Assembly: GCA_020635825.1 (NCBI GenBank)
Contig: JACJZA010000014.1
Coordinates: 32,645-96,644 of the forward strand
Origin: Flavobacteriales bacterium
Lineage (GTDB): Bacteria; Bacteroidota; Bacteroidia; Flavobacteriales_E; Vicingaceae
DNA: 64,000 nucleotides
Direction: 5' to 3'
Shown: positions 8,188 through 16,673 of the stretch, piece by piece
Numbering within the stretch: position 1 is the stretch's first letter
Layout: the number at the start of each line of letters is the position of its first letter
Position numbers and translations under genes: made by a program
The notes under the pieces: model-generated
The model's database searches: none
The model's input: the letters and a program-made list of their open reading frames with translations, nothing else
Told to the model about the DNA's origin: nothing

Positions 8188-11100
8188 AAACGCCCTTACC
8201 TGCACTCCACCAATGTGTATCATTTTACTTTCATTTGATTTACGCCCGTTATAGTTTAAACTCAACTGCATGTACTTCGATAAGTTTTGTTGGTAAACTA
8301 CTTCCCAAGTAATGTTTTGTCCTTTTTGTAAGCCTTCCAGCATTTCGTAGTTTAAATTTTGGTTGTTCAGTTCATCGGTGTTTTTGTTTTCAATAAAATT
8401 AATTCCTGCTAAAAAACTCCCTTTTGCAGCCATGTTGTAACGCATTTCTCCACCCACTTTTTGTGCCATCAATTCTTGTCCACCATAAGCAGCATCGTTG
8501 TATTTTTCTCGGTAATTGTACAAGAGCGTAAACCTAAATTTTACATTGGGCTGAATGATTAATTTAGGCTCCGCCTCATATTGCATTAGGTAATAATTTT
8601 GGTTGGTAAAAAATTGCGATTTATTCGATTTTACTCCGTTTGCAAGCATGGTGTTTATGGTTACCGTACGAGAAACATTCCATCTCAATTTTAAAGTTCT
8701 GATAAAGTATCGTCGAGTTTCCAATCCGTTGGTTAGTAAGGATCTGTCTTGGTTGTCTTGATAAGTATAATCAGCACTCCATTTGGTGCTGGTACGGTTA
8801 AAATAAATGGTGTTTAAAAATCCTAAGTTCAGCGTTACTAAACTACTATCATCTCCAATTCCCACAAAAGGATTGTAATAATCATCTTTGTTTAACACTT
8901 TTCTTCCCACTCGGTAATTGGTTCTATTGGCAAACCTTGAAACCAATTTTTTAAACCCGGTTGCTGTTCCCCATTTTGTTTCAGGGTTCAAAAACAAACC
9001 TTGGTTAAAATCGTTGGTATAAGTTCTAATGTAATTATTGGTGGGTGTAAAAATTTTAATAAAATTAGCTTGATCCTGATAAACTGCTACTTCAAATTCA
9101 TTCAAATCGTTTACTCCATTTCCGTTTAAATCTCCCAAATAAGTATAAGTTCCTTGTCCGGGTTGTACCTCAGCATAGGAAAATTCCTTTTTTACTTCCA
9201 ATCCCGAACCTACCTGATAATAAGTATTTAAAGTAATGGCACTTTTTAAAATTCTACCTACATACTCTACTCTCGATAAAATGTTTTCGTCAGGCTTATT
9301 GGTAGATAAAGTAGGTTCTACAATATTTAATTTTCGATAAGTAAATCTTGTTCTAAGTGTATGATTTTTATTTTGTAACCACCCATAAGTTGCTTCAATG
9401 TCTTCTGCTTTGGTGGTTGGTACCAACTTATTGATTAAAGCGGCATTATCGGTTCTTTGTTGATAACTCAATGAGTATTGATTCACCGAACTGTCGGCAT
9501 TTTGAACAAATCCACGCCAAGTAAAAAACTGAAAACTAGCCGCATTTAATGAATCGGACTGATTGATAAAAAATCGGTTCTGTTCTAATTCTTCATGCAC
9601 TCCTACTACCAACCATCCAACATTTTGTTTCAGGGTAACATAGTTTCTAAAAAAACGAGTGTTGTTTAATCCTTCAGTAAACAAATAGCTTCCAATAATA
9701 TCAGCATTAAATCCTCTGTGATTGATATTTGCCAAAAGGTTGTTTTTAACCCCTTTGTGTTCTCCTTCGTTTTGCAACACATCAATTTGGTAAATAAAAG
9801 CACCTTTTTTTTCCTTTTCCAATCCCAATTTTGCCATGGCTATATGTTGGTTAGATGAAAAAACCAAATTAGAAGTATTCCAATCTCGTTGAAATTCAAT
9901 ATTTCTAAATGGTCCTAAAAAGGTAAAATTCTTTTCTACAAATTCATAACCCAAACCGGTTACTAAGTTCCAATCATCAGGTTTTTCTTGATTAATGCTC
10001 ATTTTATTTTCTGAAAGCACTTTTAGAGCATAACCCACATTATCGCTACTGTTTCGTGAAGAAAAGGTGTTTTTATCATAATTTGATACCGCTCCTTCCC
10101 AGCTTAATCTAGATTTTTTAGAAAATGTGTATTCTCCTCCTAATGTAACCATTTGTTGCTGTTTGGGGCTAATCAACAATATTACAGGTTCATAGTTGCC
10201 TTGAGGAATTCCGGCAATCGGCTCCACCCATTGGTAAACTTTACCATTAGCCGAACTTTGTATTTGTATATAATTACCATTGTTGTTTCCTACTTGCGAA
10301 AATCCAAGCTGATAAATTGCACTATCGGGGTCTGTAGAATACACAAAAACAGAATCATATCCCAATGTATCTATCATTTTATAAAGCACTTGGTTTTCTG
10401 AAAAACCAACTAAATTAATGTTAGGAACGACTGCATTTTCAACACTATCACCCACCTCTGCCAATACTCTTTTTTGTTCATCAGTTAAATCTTGTTGTAA
10501 GGGTTGGTTTTTTAAATCTTGTTCGGAATAAATATTTAAATCCAACTTTAATTTTCCTTTTTCAAAAGCTGTGCTGCTGTAATAAAGAGTACGAGAATAA
10601 TTTCTGTCAGAATATTCAAAAGTTACATTAATACGTTTGTCTTTGGTAATTAAAAAATTGGCAGTAAAAGTAATTTCCGCCGTATTGTAATCAATCACAT
10701 AATCATGTTCATTTCCTCTTTTTAATAAAACTCCATCTACCCAAACCTGTTCGGTTCCTGAAAGCACAATGATAAAAGTTTCGTTTTCTGTTCCTTTTAA
10801 ACGATAAGGTCCCTGATTACCTTCAATTCCTTGAAATGTGTTTCTTGCAAATTTCCCTTTCGCAATTGCTGCACTTACCATGGGAGTTATTCTAAAAGAA
10901 TCATCATTTTTAGAATTTAAATCAACTTGGAAACTTCCACCTTTTGCTTTTTTATTGTATTTCAAAAAATAACTTTTAGGTTGTTGAACATAAAAATCTC
11001 CGGCAGTCAATTTCCATTGGTCATTAAATAATTCAATAAAAACCTTATCAAAATCTTGAAGTTGTTGGGTATTACCTTCAGCCTGAATTGGAATATTATC

Positions 11101-11664
11101 ATCTGAGATAGAAGCTAAAATATTAACATCGTTGGTTACCTTACCTGACAACTGAAGGTTAAGGTTACTATTTACAGCTAAATCTTGATTGTTTCCAAAA
11201 GTTACCCCCCTTGAAATACTACCACTTTTATTCAAACCATCTGTGTAAAAAACATCTTCTGTAGCCGGCACATATTCAAATAAAAATGGATTCACAATCA
11301 TAGAATCTGACTTTTCGATCTGATTTATTTTTTTATGCTGATATGTTTCGGTAAAATTTAAAGGAAGTACTCGGTAAGAGACCCTGATTTTTTTATTCTT
11401 CAACTCTTCATTCTTAATGATTAGAACAGATTTTTCATAGATCATTTCATAAAATGACTGATTAATTTGAGTTTCACCTTCAAAAATTATCTCCGATTTT
11501 GGAATAATAGCCAAACTATCCAAATGAATAGAATCGCTTGAAATTAGAATGTTCCTTGTTTTATAATTAGAAAGCCCTTGACCTTTTAAATTATTGACCA
11601 ACAACACAATAAACAATATATAAATCCAATTTTTCAAGAATTGTTTTCTAAATCTAAAAGGCAA
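8182..11664 (-). CDS. Large putative outer-membrane beta-barrel protein, function unknown
   Basis: A 1160-aa exported protein. There is no ATG: the frame opens with TTG at 11664 just after an in-frame stop, and a second TTG at 11637 would give a more typical signal peptide (MKNWIYILFIVLLVNNLKG). Residues ~130-360 carry a conserved-looking surface domain: GSISRGVTFGNNQDLAVNS, GPYRLKG, then IDYNTAEITFT. The remainder is long alternating aromatic beta-strands typical of a barrel, ending in an aromatic C-terminus (VQVRAFF). Possibly a Bacteroidota-specific outer-membrane family; I cannot name it. The gene stands alone on the minus strand, and its stop codon forms the right junction of cassette 1, so the insertion leaves it intact. 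Confidence 0.8.
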   Translation of the reverse strand: MPFRFRKQFLKNWIYILFIVLLVNNLKGQGLSNYKTRNILISSDSIHLDSLAIIPKSEIIFEGETQINQSFYEMIYEKSVLIIKNEELKNKKIRVSYRVLPLNFTETYQHKKINQIEKSDSMIVNPFLFEYVPATEDVFYTDGLNKSGSISRGVTFGNNQDLAVNSNLNLQLSGKVTNDVNILASISDDNIPIQAEGNTQQLQDFDKVFIELFNDQWKLTAGDFYVQQPKSYFLKYNKKAKGGSFQVDLNSKNDDSFRITPMVSAAIAKGKFARNTFQGIEGNQGPYRLKGTENETFIIVLSGTEQVWVDGVLLKRGNEHDYVIDYNTAEITFTANFLITKDKRINVTFEYSDRNYSRTLYYSSTAFEKGKLKLDLNIYSEQDLKNQPLQQDLTDEQKRVLAEVGDSVENAVVPNINLVGFSENQVLYKMIDTLGYDSVFVYSTDPDSAIYQLGFSQVGNNNGNYIQIQSSANGKVYQWVEPIAGIPQGNYEPVILLISPKQQQMVTLGGEYTFSKKSRLSWEGAVSNYDKNTFSSRNSSDNVGYALKVLSENKMSINQEKPDDWNLVTGLGYEFVEKNFTFLGPFRNIEFQRDWNTSNLVFSSNQHIAMAKLGLEKEKKGAFIYQIDVLQNEGEHKGVKNNLLANINHRGFNADIIGSYLFTEGLNNTRFFRNYVTLKQNVGWLVVGVHEELEQNRFFINQSDSLNAASFQFFTWRGFVQNADSSVNQYSLSYQQRTDNAALINKLVPTTKAEDIEATYGWLQNKNHTLRTRFTYRKLNIVEPTLSTNKPDENILSRVEYVGRILKSAITLNTYYQVGSGLEVKKEFSYAEVQPGQGTYTYLGDLNGNGVNDLNEFEVAVYQDQANFIKIFTPTNNYIRTYTNDFNQGLFLNPETKWGTATGFKKLVSRFANRTNYRVGRKVLNKDDYYNPFVGIGDDSSLVTLNLGFLNTIYFNRTSTKWSADYTYQDNQDRSLLTNGLETRRYFIRTLKLRWNVSRTVTINTMLANGVKSNKSQFFTNQNYYLMQYEAEPKLIIQPNVKFRFTLLYNYREKYNDAAYGGQELMAQKVGGEMRYNMAAKGSFLAGINFIENKNTDELNNQNLNYEMLEGLQKGQNITWEVVYQQNLSKYMQLSLNYNGRKSNESKMIHIGGVQVRAFF

Positions 11665-11789
11665 AAATTAATGCAAAGAGTAACTGAAAAGTAATATAAT
11701 CATTCGTAACTCAAAAATAGATAAACGTTCTTCATCTAAAAAAATTTATAGTTTAACTAATTTATTATAGGATATTCTCATGTAATAAT

Positions 11790-11797
11790 TATATTTG
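11790..11797 (+). promoter_or_regulatory. -7 promoter element for the ABC solute-binding gene
   Basis: TATATTTG is a perfect match to the Bacteroidota -7 consensus TAnnTTTG. It lies 33 bases upstream of the ATG at 11831. No clear -33 TTTG is visible. Confidence 0.6.
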
Positions 11798-11830
11798 TGT
11801 TTCATTGACTTGAGATATTATAATACTATT

Positions 11831-13567
11831 ATGAAAAAAATATTTTATTTTTTAATTGGAGCAACAATCATTTTAACTGGTTGTGGTGGTAATGAAAATG
11901 CAAAGAATGGTAATTCACAAGCTGCTAATGGCGGTGTTAAATACGGTGGTGTATTTAAAATAAACGAAACTGAAGATTTTAGAAGTTTATATCCATTAAA
12001 CGTAACTGAAGTTGTAGCTCACAGAATTACTAATCAAGTATATCAAGGATTGGTAAAATTAGACCAAGAAAACTTATCTGTAATTCCTGCTTTAGCAGAA
12101 AAATGGGACGTAAATGAAGATGCTACCTCTTTTACTTTTCATTTGAGAAAAGGAGTGAAATTTCATGATAATGCTTGTTTTGCTGATGGAAAAGGAAGAG
12201 AGTTTAAAGCTTCTGATGTAAAATATTGCTTAGATAAAGCTTGTGAAAGTGCTCCTGAAAATCAAATGTTTTGGTTGTTTAAAGATAAAGTAAAAGGTGC
12301 TAATGAATATCATCAATCTACTATAGACAAAGCTCCTTTAGCTGGTGGTGTAGAAGGTGTTAAAGTTATTGATGACTACACTATTCAAATTGACCTAAAC
12401 TATTCTTTTGCTGGATTTCTTAAAATTTTAAGCCATTCTGCATGTTGGGTTTACCCTAAAGAAGCCTATGATATGTATGGTATTGACATGAGAATCAATT
12501 GTGTTGGTACAGGACCATTTAGAGTAAAAACAATTAAAGAATCTGAAACTGTAATTCTTGAAAACAATCCTGATTATTGGGGTATTGACGAATTCGGCAA
12601 CAAGCTTCCTTACTTAGATGGAATTAAGTTTTCATTTATTAAAGAGAAAAAAGCTGAGTTATTAGAATTCAGAAAAGGAAACTTAGATATGGTTTACAGA
12701 CTTCCTCTTGAAATGATTAAAGATGTTGTCGGTGAATTAGAAGATGCTAAAAAAGGTGGTAATAAGCCTTATGTTATGCAAGTTGTTCCTGCAATGAGTG
12801 TGGTATACTTAGGAATGCAAAATAAATTAGCCCCTTTTGACAATGTTGATGTTAGAAAAGCTTTCAACTATGCTATCGATAAAAATTCAATTGTAACTTA
12901 TACTTTACAGGGAGACGGAAGACCAGGTGTTCATGGAATTGTTCCTCCATTCAAAGGATATGATTATGAAAATGTAAAAGGATATGAGTTTGATGCTGAG
13001 AAAGCAAAAGAACATTTAGCAAAAGCAGGTTATCCAAATGGTAAAGGTTTCCCTGAAATCACTTTACAAATAAACTCTGGTGGTGGTGATAGAAATGTTC
13101 AAATTGCTGAAGTAGTACAAAAAATGTTAAGTGAAAACTTAGGTATTTCAGTAAAAATTGAACAATTACAATTTCCTCAACATTTAGAAAATTTAGAAAC
13201 CGGTAAAGCATTATTCTGGAGATCAGGTTGGATTGCAGATTATCCGGATCCGGAAAATTTCTTGAACTTATTATACGGTGGTCACGTTCCTGCTGAGATT
13301 TCTACTAAATCGTTTATTAACTCAGTAAGATATCAAAATGAGGCTTTCGATGCTAAATTTAACGAAGCATTAAGAGAAGTTGATGAAGCAAAACGTTATG
13401 AATTGTTTAGACAAGCTGACCAAATAGCTGTTGATGATGCTGCTACTTTACCCATTTTCTATGATGAAAATACAAGATTAATTCAAGTTTATGTTAAAAA
13501 CTTCCCATCAAATGCGATGGAATACAGAGATATGACTGCCGTTTATTTTGATAAAGAAGGCGAATAA
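11831..13567 (+). CDS. ABC transporter substrate-binding lipoprotein, peptide family (SBP_bac_5)
   Basis: A 578-aa extracytoplasmic solute-binding protein of the family 5 oligopeptide/dipeptide class (DppA/OppA-like). I chose ATG 11831 because it gives a lipoprotein signal with lipobox Leu-Thr-Gly-Cys. The TTG at 11795 overlaps the -7 promoter box. Family marks are YGGVFKINETEDFRSLYPLN, the WDVNEDATSFTFHLRKGVKFHD segment, and the late block starting FWRSGWIADYPDPENFLNLL. It would bind peptides and deliver them to an ABC permease. No permease or ATPase genes lie beside it, so it is an orphan binding protein here. Strong terminator downstream. Confidence 0.9.
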   Translation: MKKIFYFLIGATIILTGCGGNENAKNGNSQAANGGVKYGGVFKINETEDFRSLYPLNVTEVVAHRITNQVYQGLVKLDQENLSVIPALAEKWDVNEDATSFTFHLRKGVKFHDNACFADGKGREFKASDVKYCLDKACESAPENQMFWLFKDKVKGANEYHQSTIDKAPLAGGVEGVKVIDDYTIQIDLNYSFAGFLKILSHSACWVYPKEAYDMYGIDMRINCVGTGPFRVKTIKESETVILENNPDYWGIDEFGNKLPYLDGIKFSFIKEKKAELLEFRKGNLDMVYRLPLEMIKDVVGELEDAKKGGNKPYVMQVVPAMSVVYLGMQNKLAPFDNVDVRKAFNYAIDKNSIVTYTLQGDGRPGVHGIVPPFKGYDYENVKGYEFDAEKAKEHLAKAGYPNGKGFPEITLQINSGGGDRNVQIAEVVQKMLSENLGISVKIEQLQFPQHLENLETGKALFWRSGWIADYPDPENFLNLLYGGHVPAEISTKSFINSVRYQNEAFDAKFNEALREVDEAKRYELFRQADQIAVDDAATLPIFYDENTRLIQVYVKNFPSNAMEYRDMTAVYFDKEGE

Positions 13568-13587
13568 TCAAAAAACAATAGTTAATA

Positions 13588-13621
13588 AAAAAGCACCAAC
13601 ATAAAATTGGTGCTTTTTTTA
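13588..13621 (+). terminator. Rho-independent terminator
   Basis: Stem AAGCACCAA (13591-13599) / TTGGTGCTT (13607-13615) with a 7-base loop, followed by a T-run. It ends the transcript of the solute-binding protein gene. Confidence 0.85.
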
Positions 13622-13656
13622 TTTCATTTCTTTGCTGATATATTTTTCAACCTACA

Positions 13657-14592
13657 TTGAAGTCATTTTTTTTAATAATAGGAATTCTTTTCTCTCTGCA
13701 TATTAATGCACAAATTTTAGACATCAATAAACCATTGTTTAGTGATGAACCTTTTTTTAATGAAAAATTTATTCGTGCCAATAAAGTTAAATCAATTCAA
13801 GGGGCACGTTCAAGCAAAAAAGTGAAAGATATTATTAGGACTAAAGGATTGAATTTTTTTTATGTGTTTGATGTAAATGGTTTGCTTTCCAAACAAATGG
13901 CGACCTTCCACAACACAACCAATCAGTGTAAAGACACCAACTTAATTGAATATTCATATACACCAAATAAATTACTAAAATTTACCAGGAAAAGTGACGC
14001 CTATGGATTCTACTCTAATCGGTATTTCTACGACCATCAAAATAGATTGATAAAGCAAACTTATCATCGAGAAGAAAATGTATGTTCATCTAAAAATAAT
14101 TTTCAATTAGGAAAAGAATATGAAATATCTGCCGATAGTTTTTCTTACCAAAAGCTAAGTGATGAACAAGTAAAAAAAATCTTTTATAACAACTATCACA
14201 AGCCTTATAAAGAAGAAATCAGTTATTATGATGACTTGGGTTATTTAAAAGAAATTTACTCTAAATTTTTAATTGGAAATAAAAAGAGTAAAACCACTTA
14301 TGAATATGACGAAAAAGGGAGAATGATTAAAATGATTCACTTTTCCGACTTAAGTAAAAACAGCTATTCTACTGAGGAATATTTTTATGATAATCTGGAT
14401 AATATTCTAGAAATAAAAATCTATGAAAATGACAAATACATTACATCTAAGCAGTTTTTGTATGATAAGAAAACCTTCTTGTTAACTGCTCAAATCATTC
14501 AAGATGTTCCAACTGAATTTATTCGTATCATTCAGTATCAATACACCTTTTACAACGGAGAAACTACTTCACTGAGTTTTGAAGAAAATTAA
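13657..14592 (+). CDS. Secreted YD-repeat-like hypothetical protein
   Basis: A 311-aa exported protein. There is no ATG. The upstream in-frame stop is at 13636, so TTG 13657 is the most plausible start, giving a clean signal peptide MKSFFLIIGILFSLHINA cut before Gln. The mature part has tyrosine-aspartate type repeats resembling the RHS/YD fold: YFYDHQNRLIKQTY, YEYDEKGRMIKMI, YFYDNLDNILEIKIY and FLYDKKTFLLTAQII. Such units form extended beta-strands in secreted bacterial proteins. No toxin domain or T9SS sorting domain is visible. It is monocistronic, flanked by terminators on both sides. Function unknown. Confidence 0.7.
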   Translation: MKSFFLIIGILFSLHINAQILDINKPLFSDEPFFNEKFIRANKVKSIQGARSSKKVKDIIRTKGLNFFYVFDVNGLLSKQMATFHNTTNQCKDTNLIEYSYTPNKLLKFTRKSDAYGFYSNRYFYDHQNRLIKQTYHREENVCSSKNNFQLGKEYEISADSFSYQKLSDEQVKKIFYNNYHKPYKEEISYYDDLGYLKEIYSKFLIGNKKSKTTYEYDEKGRMIKMIHFSDLSKNSYSTEEYFYDNLDNILEIKIYENDKYITSKQFLYDKKTFLLTAQIIQDVPTEFIRIIQYQYTFYNGETTSLSFEEN

Positions 14593-14617
14593 AAAGGAGT
14601 TCAAAGAACTCCTTTTT
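14591..14617. terminator. Bidirectional terminator between convergent genes
   Basis: Perfect stem AAAAAGGAGTTC (14591-14602) / GAACTCCTTTTT (14606-14617) with a 3-base loop and A/T runs on both sides. It serves the YD-repeat gene on plus and the small membrane-protein operon on minus. Confidence 0.85.
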
Positions 14618-14619
14618 AA

Positions 14620-14799
14620 TTATATACTATTTGTTTTTACGTGTTTAATTAAGGATAATATGCCTAAAATCATTAATATAAATCCAATAATGATAACTAT
14701 ATATGAATGTTCATTGCCAATAATTTTAAGATAGGAACCTATTGTAAGGGCTAATGCTCCTTTAATAAAAAAAAGAGCAGTTATAACTTTTCTAAACAT
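14620..14799 (-). CDS. Small two-helix membrane protein (59 aa)
   Basis: ATG at 14797-14799, stop TAA at 14620-14622. The protein begins MFRKVITALFFIKGALALTI and has two hydrophobic segments (about residues 5-26 and 33-51) separated by KIIGNEHS, ending with a basic tail. It starts 4 bases after the stop of the upstream 123-aa membrane-protein gene and ends directly at the terminator, so it reads as the last gene of a three-gene minus-strand unit. No family recognised. In context it could be an accessory or immunity-type protein for the cysteine-rich lipoprotein; that is speculation. Confidence 0.6.
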   Translation of the reverse strand: MFRKVITALFFIKGALALTIGSYLKIIGNEHSYIVIIIGFILMILGILSLIKHVKTNSI

Positions 14800-14803
14800 T
14801 TTA

Positions 14804-15175
14804 TTAATACCAGAAAAAACGTTCGTTTAACTTAATCTTTCTTATAATTGTTATTAAACCTATTAAAAACATTAAAGATAATAAGATATGAGCATAATTA
14901 TCTTCACCTAGTTTGTAAAAGTTCATCGACAATTTATCTAATATTATGTTTAATACAAGAGGAATTATAGACCAAAGAAATGGCTTAGATTTAAAAGTTT
15001 CAATAGGCTCTCTTAAAAATAAGATAATTTGAGAACCAAGAAACATAGTCGTTCCTACTCCAATTAAAATATAATTCAATAAAGAGCTATCCATTCCAAA
15101 GAAAGAGATAATTAATAAAACTAGACCACCCCAATATAAAAAAGAATTTTTTTCTCGTGAAAGCATAACATTCAT
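14804..15175 (-). CDS. Hypothetical four-helix membrane protein
   Basis: A 123-aa protein with four predicted membrane segments (about residues 13-31, 33-53, 66-83 and 93-111) and a basic C-terminal tail (IIRKIKLNERFFWY). It starts 3 bases after the stop of the cysteine-rich lipoprotein gene and is followed 4 bases later by another small membrane protein, so the three are surely co-transcribed. The family is not recognised. Small multi-helix membrane proteins next to secreted cysteine-rich peptides are often immunity or export partners, but nothing in this sequence proves that. Confidence 0.65.
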   Translation of the reverse strand: MNVMLSREKNSFLYWGGLVLLIISFFGMDSSLLNYILIGVGTTMFLGSQIILFLREPIETFKSKPFLWSIIPLVLNIILDKLSMNFYKLGEDNYAHILLSLMFLIGLITIIRKIKLNERFFWY

Positions 15176-15178
15176 ATT

Positions 15179-16036
15179 TTACATTGTATTACACCCTGAT
15201 TCACCTCCACCATTTAAACCACAACCAATAGCACAACAAGAAGCAGCAGCTATAGACCATCCTAGATTTAATGTAGGTATATTTATGACACCACAGGCTA
15301 TATCACAAGCAACATGATTGGTACAATTTTGTTTTGCAGTTTGATAACAATTATCAAAACAGCTTCTCTGAGTTCCATTTTCATTAACGATTATTTCCTT
15401 AATAGTATTATCTAAAAAAATAACTTGCGAAAGAAATTCTCCGTTTGGAGCGTGATATTTCACTTCTCCAGAAATTCTACCAAAAGTAACATCACCTATT
15501 TTTTCAGGTGAATTTACCTTAATACTCTCGGATGCCACTAAAGAATAAAATTGATAATTGTTCGGTTGGCTTGAAATTATATAACCAACTAATCCTAACT
15601 CAACTGTATTTGTTTTATTGAAAGATGGAATTGCAATTGCATCACCTCCAATATACTTTACCATCCTTGCATTATGTAAATCTAACTGACCAAATACATT
15701 GGAATTATATTCAGCAAACTCCGCGCTCATCCTAAATGCAACATATAAAGGATCATTAAAGTCAATTAATTCTGTACTTATTACTATTCCTTGATATAAA
15801 GGATGTTCTTCTACTGTACCAATTTTATCTCCATGATTTAAATGAGCTAATAACGCATTTTCGTTAATATTTAATGTTTGCCCATTATGCACAACATTTA
15901 CTTTTGTTGTTTTGAAAGTACTTAATTCTTGATTATTATTAGAACTTAAAGAATTATCCCCAATTTCTTCTTTACTACAAGAGTAAATTACAAGACCTAC
16001 AATAAGAATTGCAGCTCCAAAAATTAATTTTTTCAT
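15179..16036 (-). CDS. Lipoprotein with nine-cysteine C-terminal tail
   Basis: A 285-aa exported protein. The N-terminus is a lipoprotein signal (MKKLIFGAAILIVGLVIYSC; Cys20 lipobox). Residues ~45-220 form a soluble domain I do not recognise. Residues 226-285 hold nine cysteines (226, 230, 238, 244, 248, 267, 268, 272, 282) around a hydrophobic, glycine/alanine-rich segment (INIPTLNLGWSIAAASCCA) and a Gly-Gly-Gly stretch near the end. From memory, this size and layout resemble the halocin C8 precursor (283 aa; N-terminal immunity part plus cysteine-rich C-terminal peptide). That is analogy, not demonstrated homology. Two small membrane-protein genes follow within 4 bases each. The upstream region carries five tandem ATCTT copies. 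Confidence 0.7.
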   Translation of the reverse strand: MKKLIFGAAILIVGLVIYSCSKEEIGDNSLSSNNNQELSTFKTTKVNVVHNGQTLNINENALLAHLNHGDKIGTVEEHPLYQGIVISTELIDFNDPLYVAFRMSAEFAEYNSNVFGQLDLHNARMVKYIGGDAIAIPSFNKTNTVELGLVGYIISSQPNNYQFYSLVASESIKVNSPEKIGDVTFGRISGEVKYHAPNGEFLSQVIFLDNTIKEIIVNENGTQRSCFDNCYQTAKQNCTNHVACDIACGVINIPTLNLGWSIAAASCCAIGCGLNGGGESGCNTM

Positions 16037-16065
16037 GTTTTTTAGTTTAATGGTTAATTAAACCG

Positions 16066-16090
16066 AAGATAAGATAAGATAAGATAAGAT
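16066..16090. repeat. Pentanucleotide tandem repeat (AAGAT)x5 upstream of the Cys-rich lipoprotein gene
   Basis: Five perfect copies of AAGAT on plus (ATCTT on minus), 30-54 bases upstream of the minus-strand ATG at 16036. Just upstream (minus sense) is TTATTTTG, one mismatch from TAnnTTTG, with a TTG about 20 bases further up. The repeat therefore probably lies in or just before the 5' untranslated region. Slipped-strand changes would alter leader length without changing the coding frame. Confidence 0.8.
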
Positions 16091-16151
16091 ATAATCAAAA
16101 TAATTTTATGAAAAAATTATCACAACTATTTATTTTATAGGTATTTATACG

Positions 16152-16673
16152 CTAATAATAAGGAGAAATCATTAAATAAACCAACACCCCACTCACTGCT
16201 ACATAAAACCACAAAGGAAAAGCAATTTTTGCCATTTTTTTATGCGAAATAAAAGATTTTGAAAGTGCCCTAGTATATGAAATCAATACTAAAGGAATAA
16301 TTACTATTGATAAAATAATATGAGTAATAAGAACAAAATAATAGACATATTTCATCATTCCATCACCTCCATAAGTGGTTGTGTCAGAAGTCATATGATA
16401 TGCTACATACATCACTAAAAACAAAAGAGATAACACCAAACTAGTTTTCATCAATGTTTCATGAAGTTTTTGCTTTTTATTCTTAATGGCAATTACTGCT
16501 GTCATTAATAATATGGCAGTTAAACCATTAATAGTTGCATAAATAGGAGGTAAAAAGCTTAATGGCTCTACATTAGGAATTTTAATTCCAAAAAGAGCAG
16601 CAACAGCCAATGGCAATACAATTGAAACAATAATAGTTATTTTTTTATACTTGTTTTCAATTTGAGCTTCCAT
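16152..16673 (-). CDS. DUF420 membrane protein (cytochrome oxidase-associated)
   Basis: A 173-aa integral membrane protein with five predicted helices. It matches the DUF420 (YozB-like) family: a long TM-loop-TM pattern with LHETLMKTSLVLSLLFLVMY, YHMTSDTTTYGG and an ending in WFYVAVSGVLVYLMI. Family knowledge: DUF420 genes sit with cytochrome c oxidase and heme-synthesis genes. Here the ATG shares one base with the stop of ctaB (TAATG), indicating translational coupling. It probably supports oxidase biogenesis; the exact activity is not established. Confidence 0.85.
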   Translation of the reverse strand: MEAQIENKYKKITIIVSIVLPLAVAALFGIKIPNVEPLSFLPPIYATINGLTAILLMTAVIAIKNKKQKLHETLMKTSLVLSLLFLVMYVAYHMTSDTTTYGGDGMMKYVYYFVLITHIILSIVIIPLVLISYTRALSKSFISHKKMAKIAFPLWFYVAVSGVLVYLMISPYY

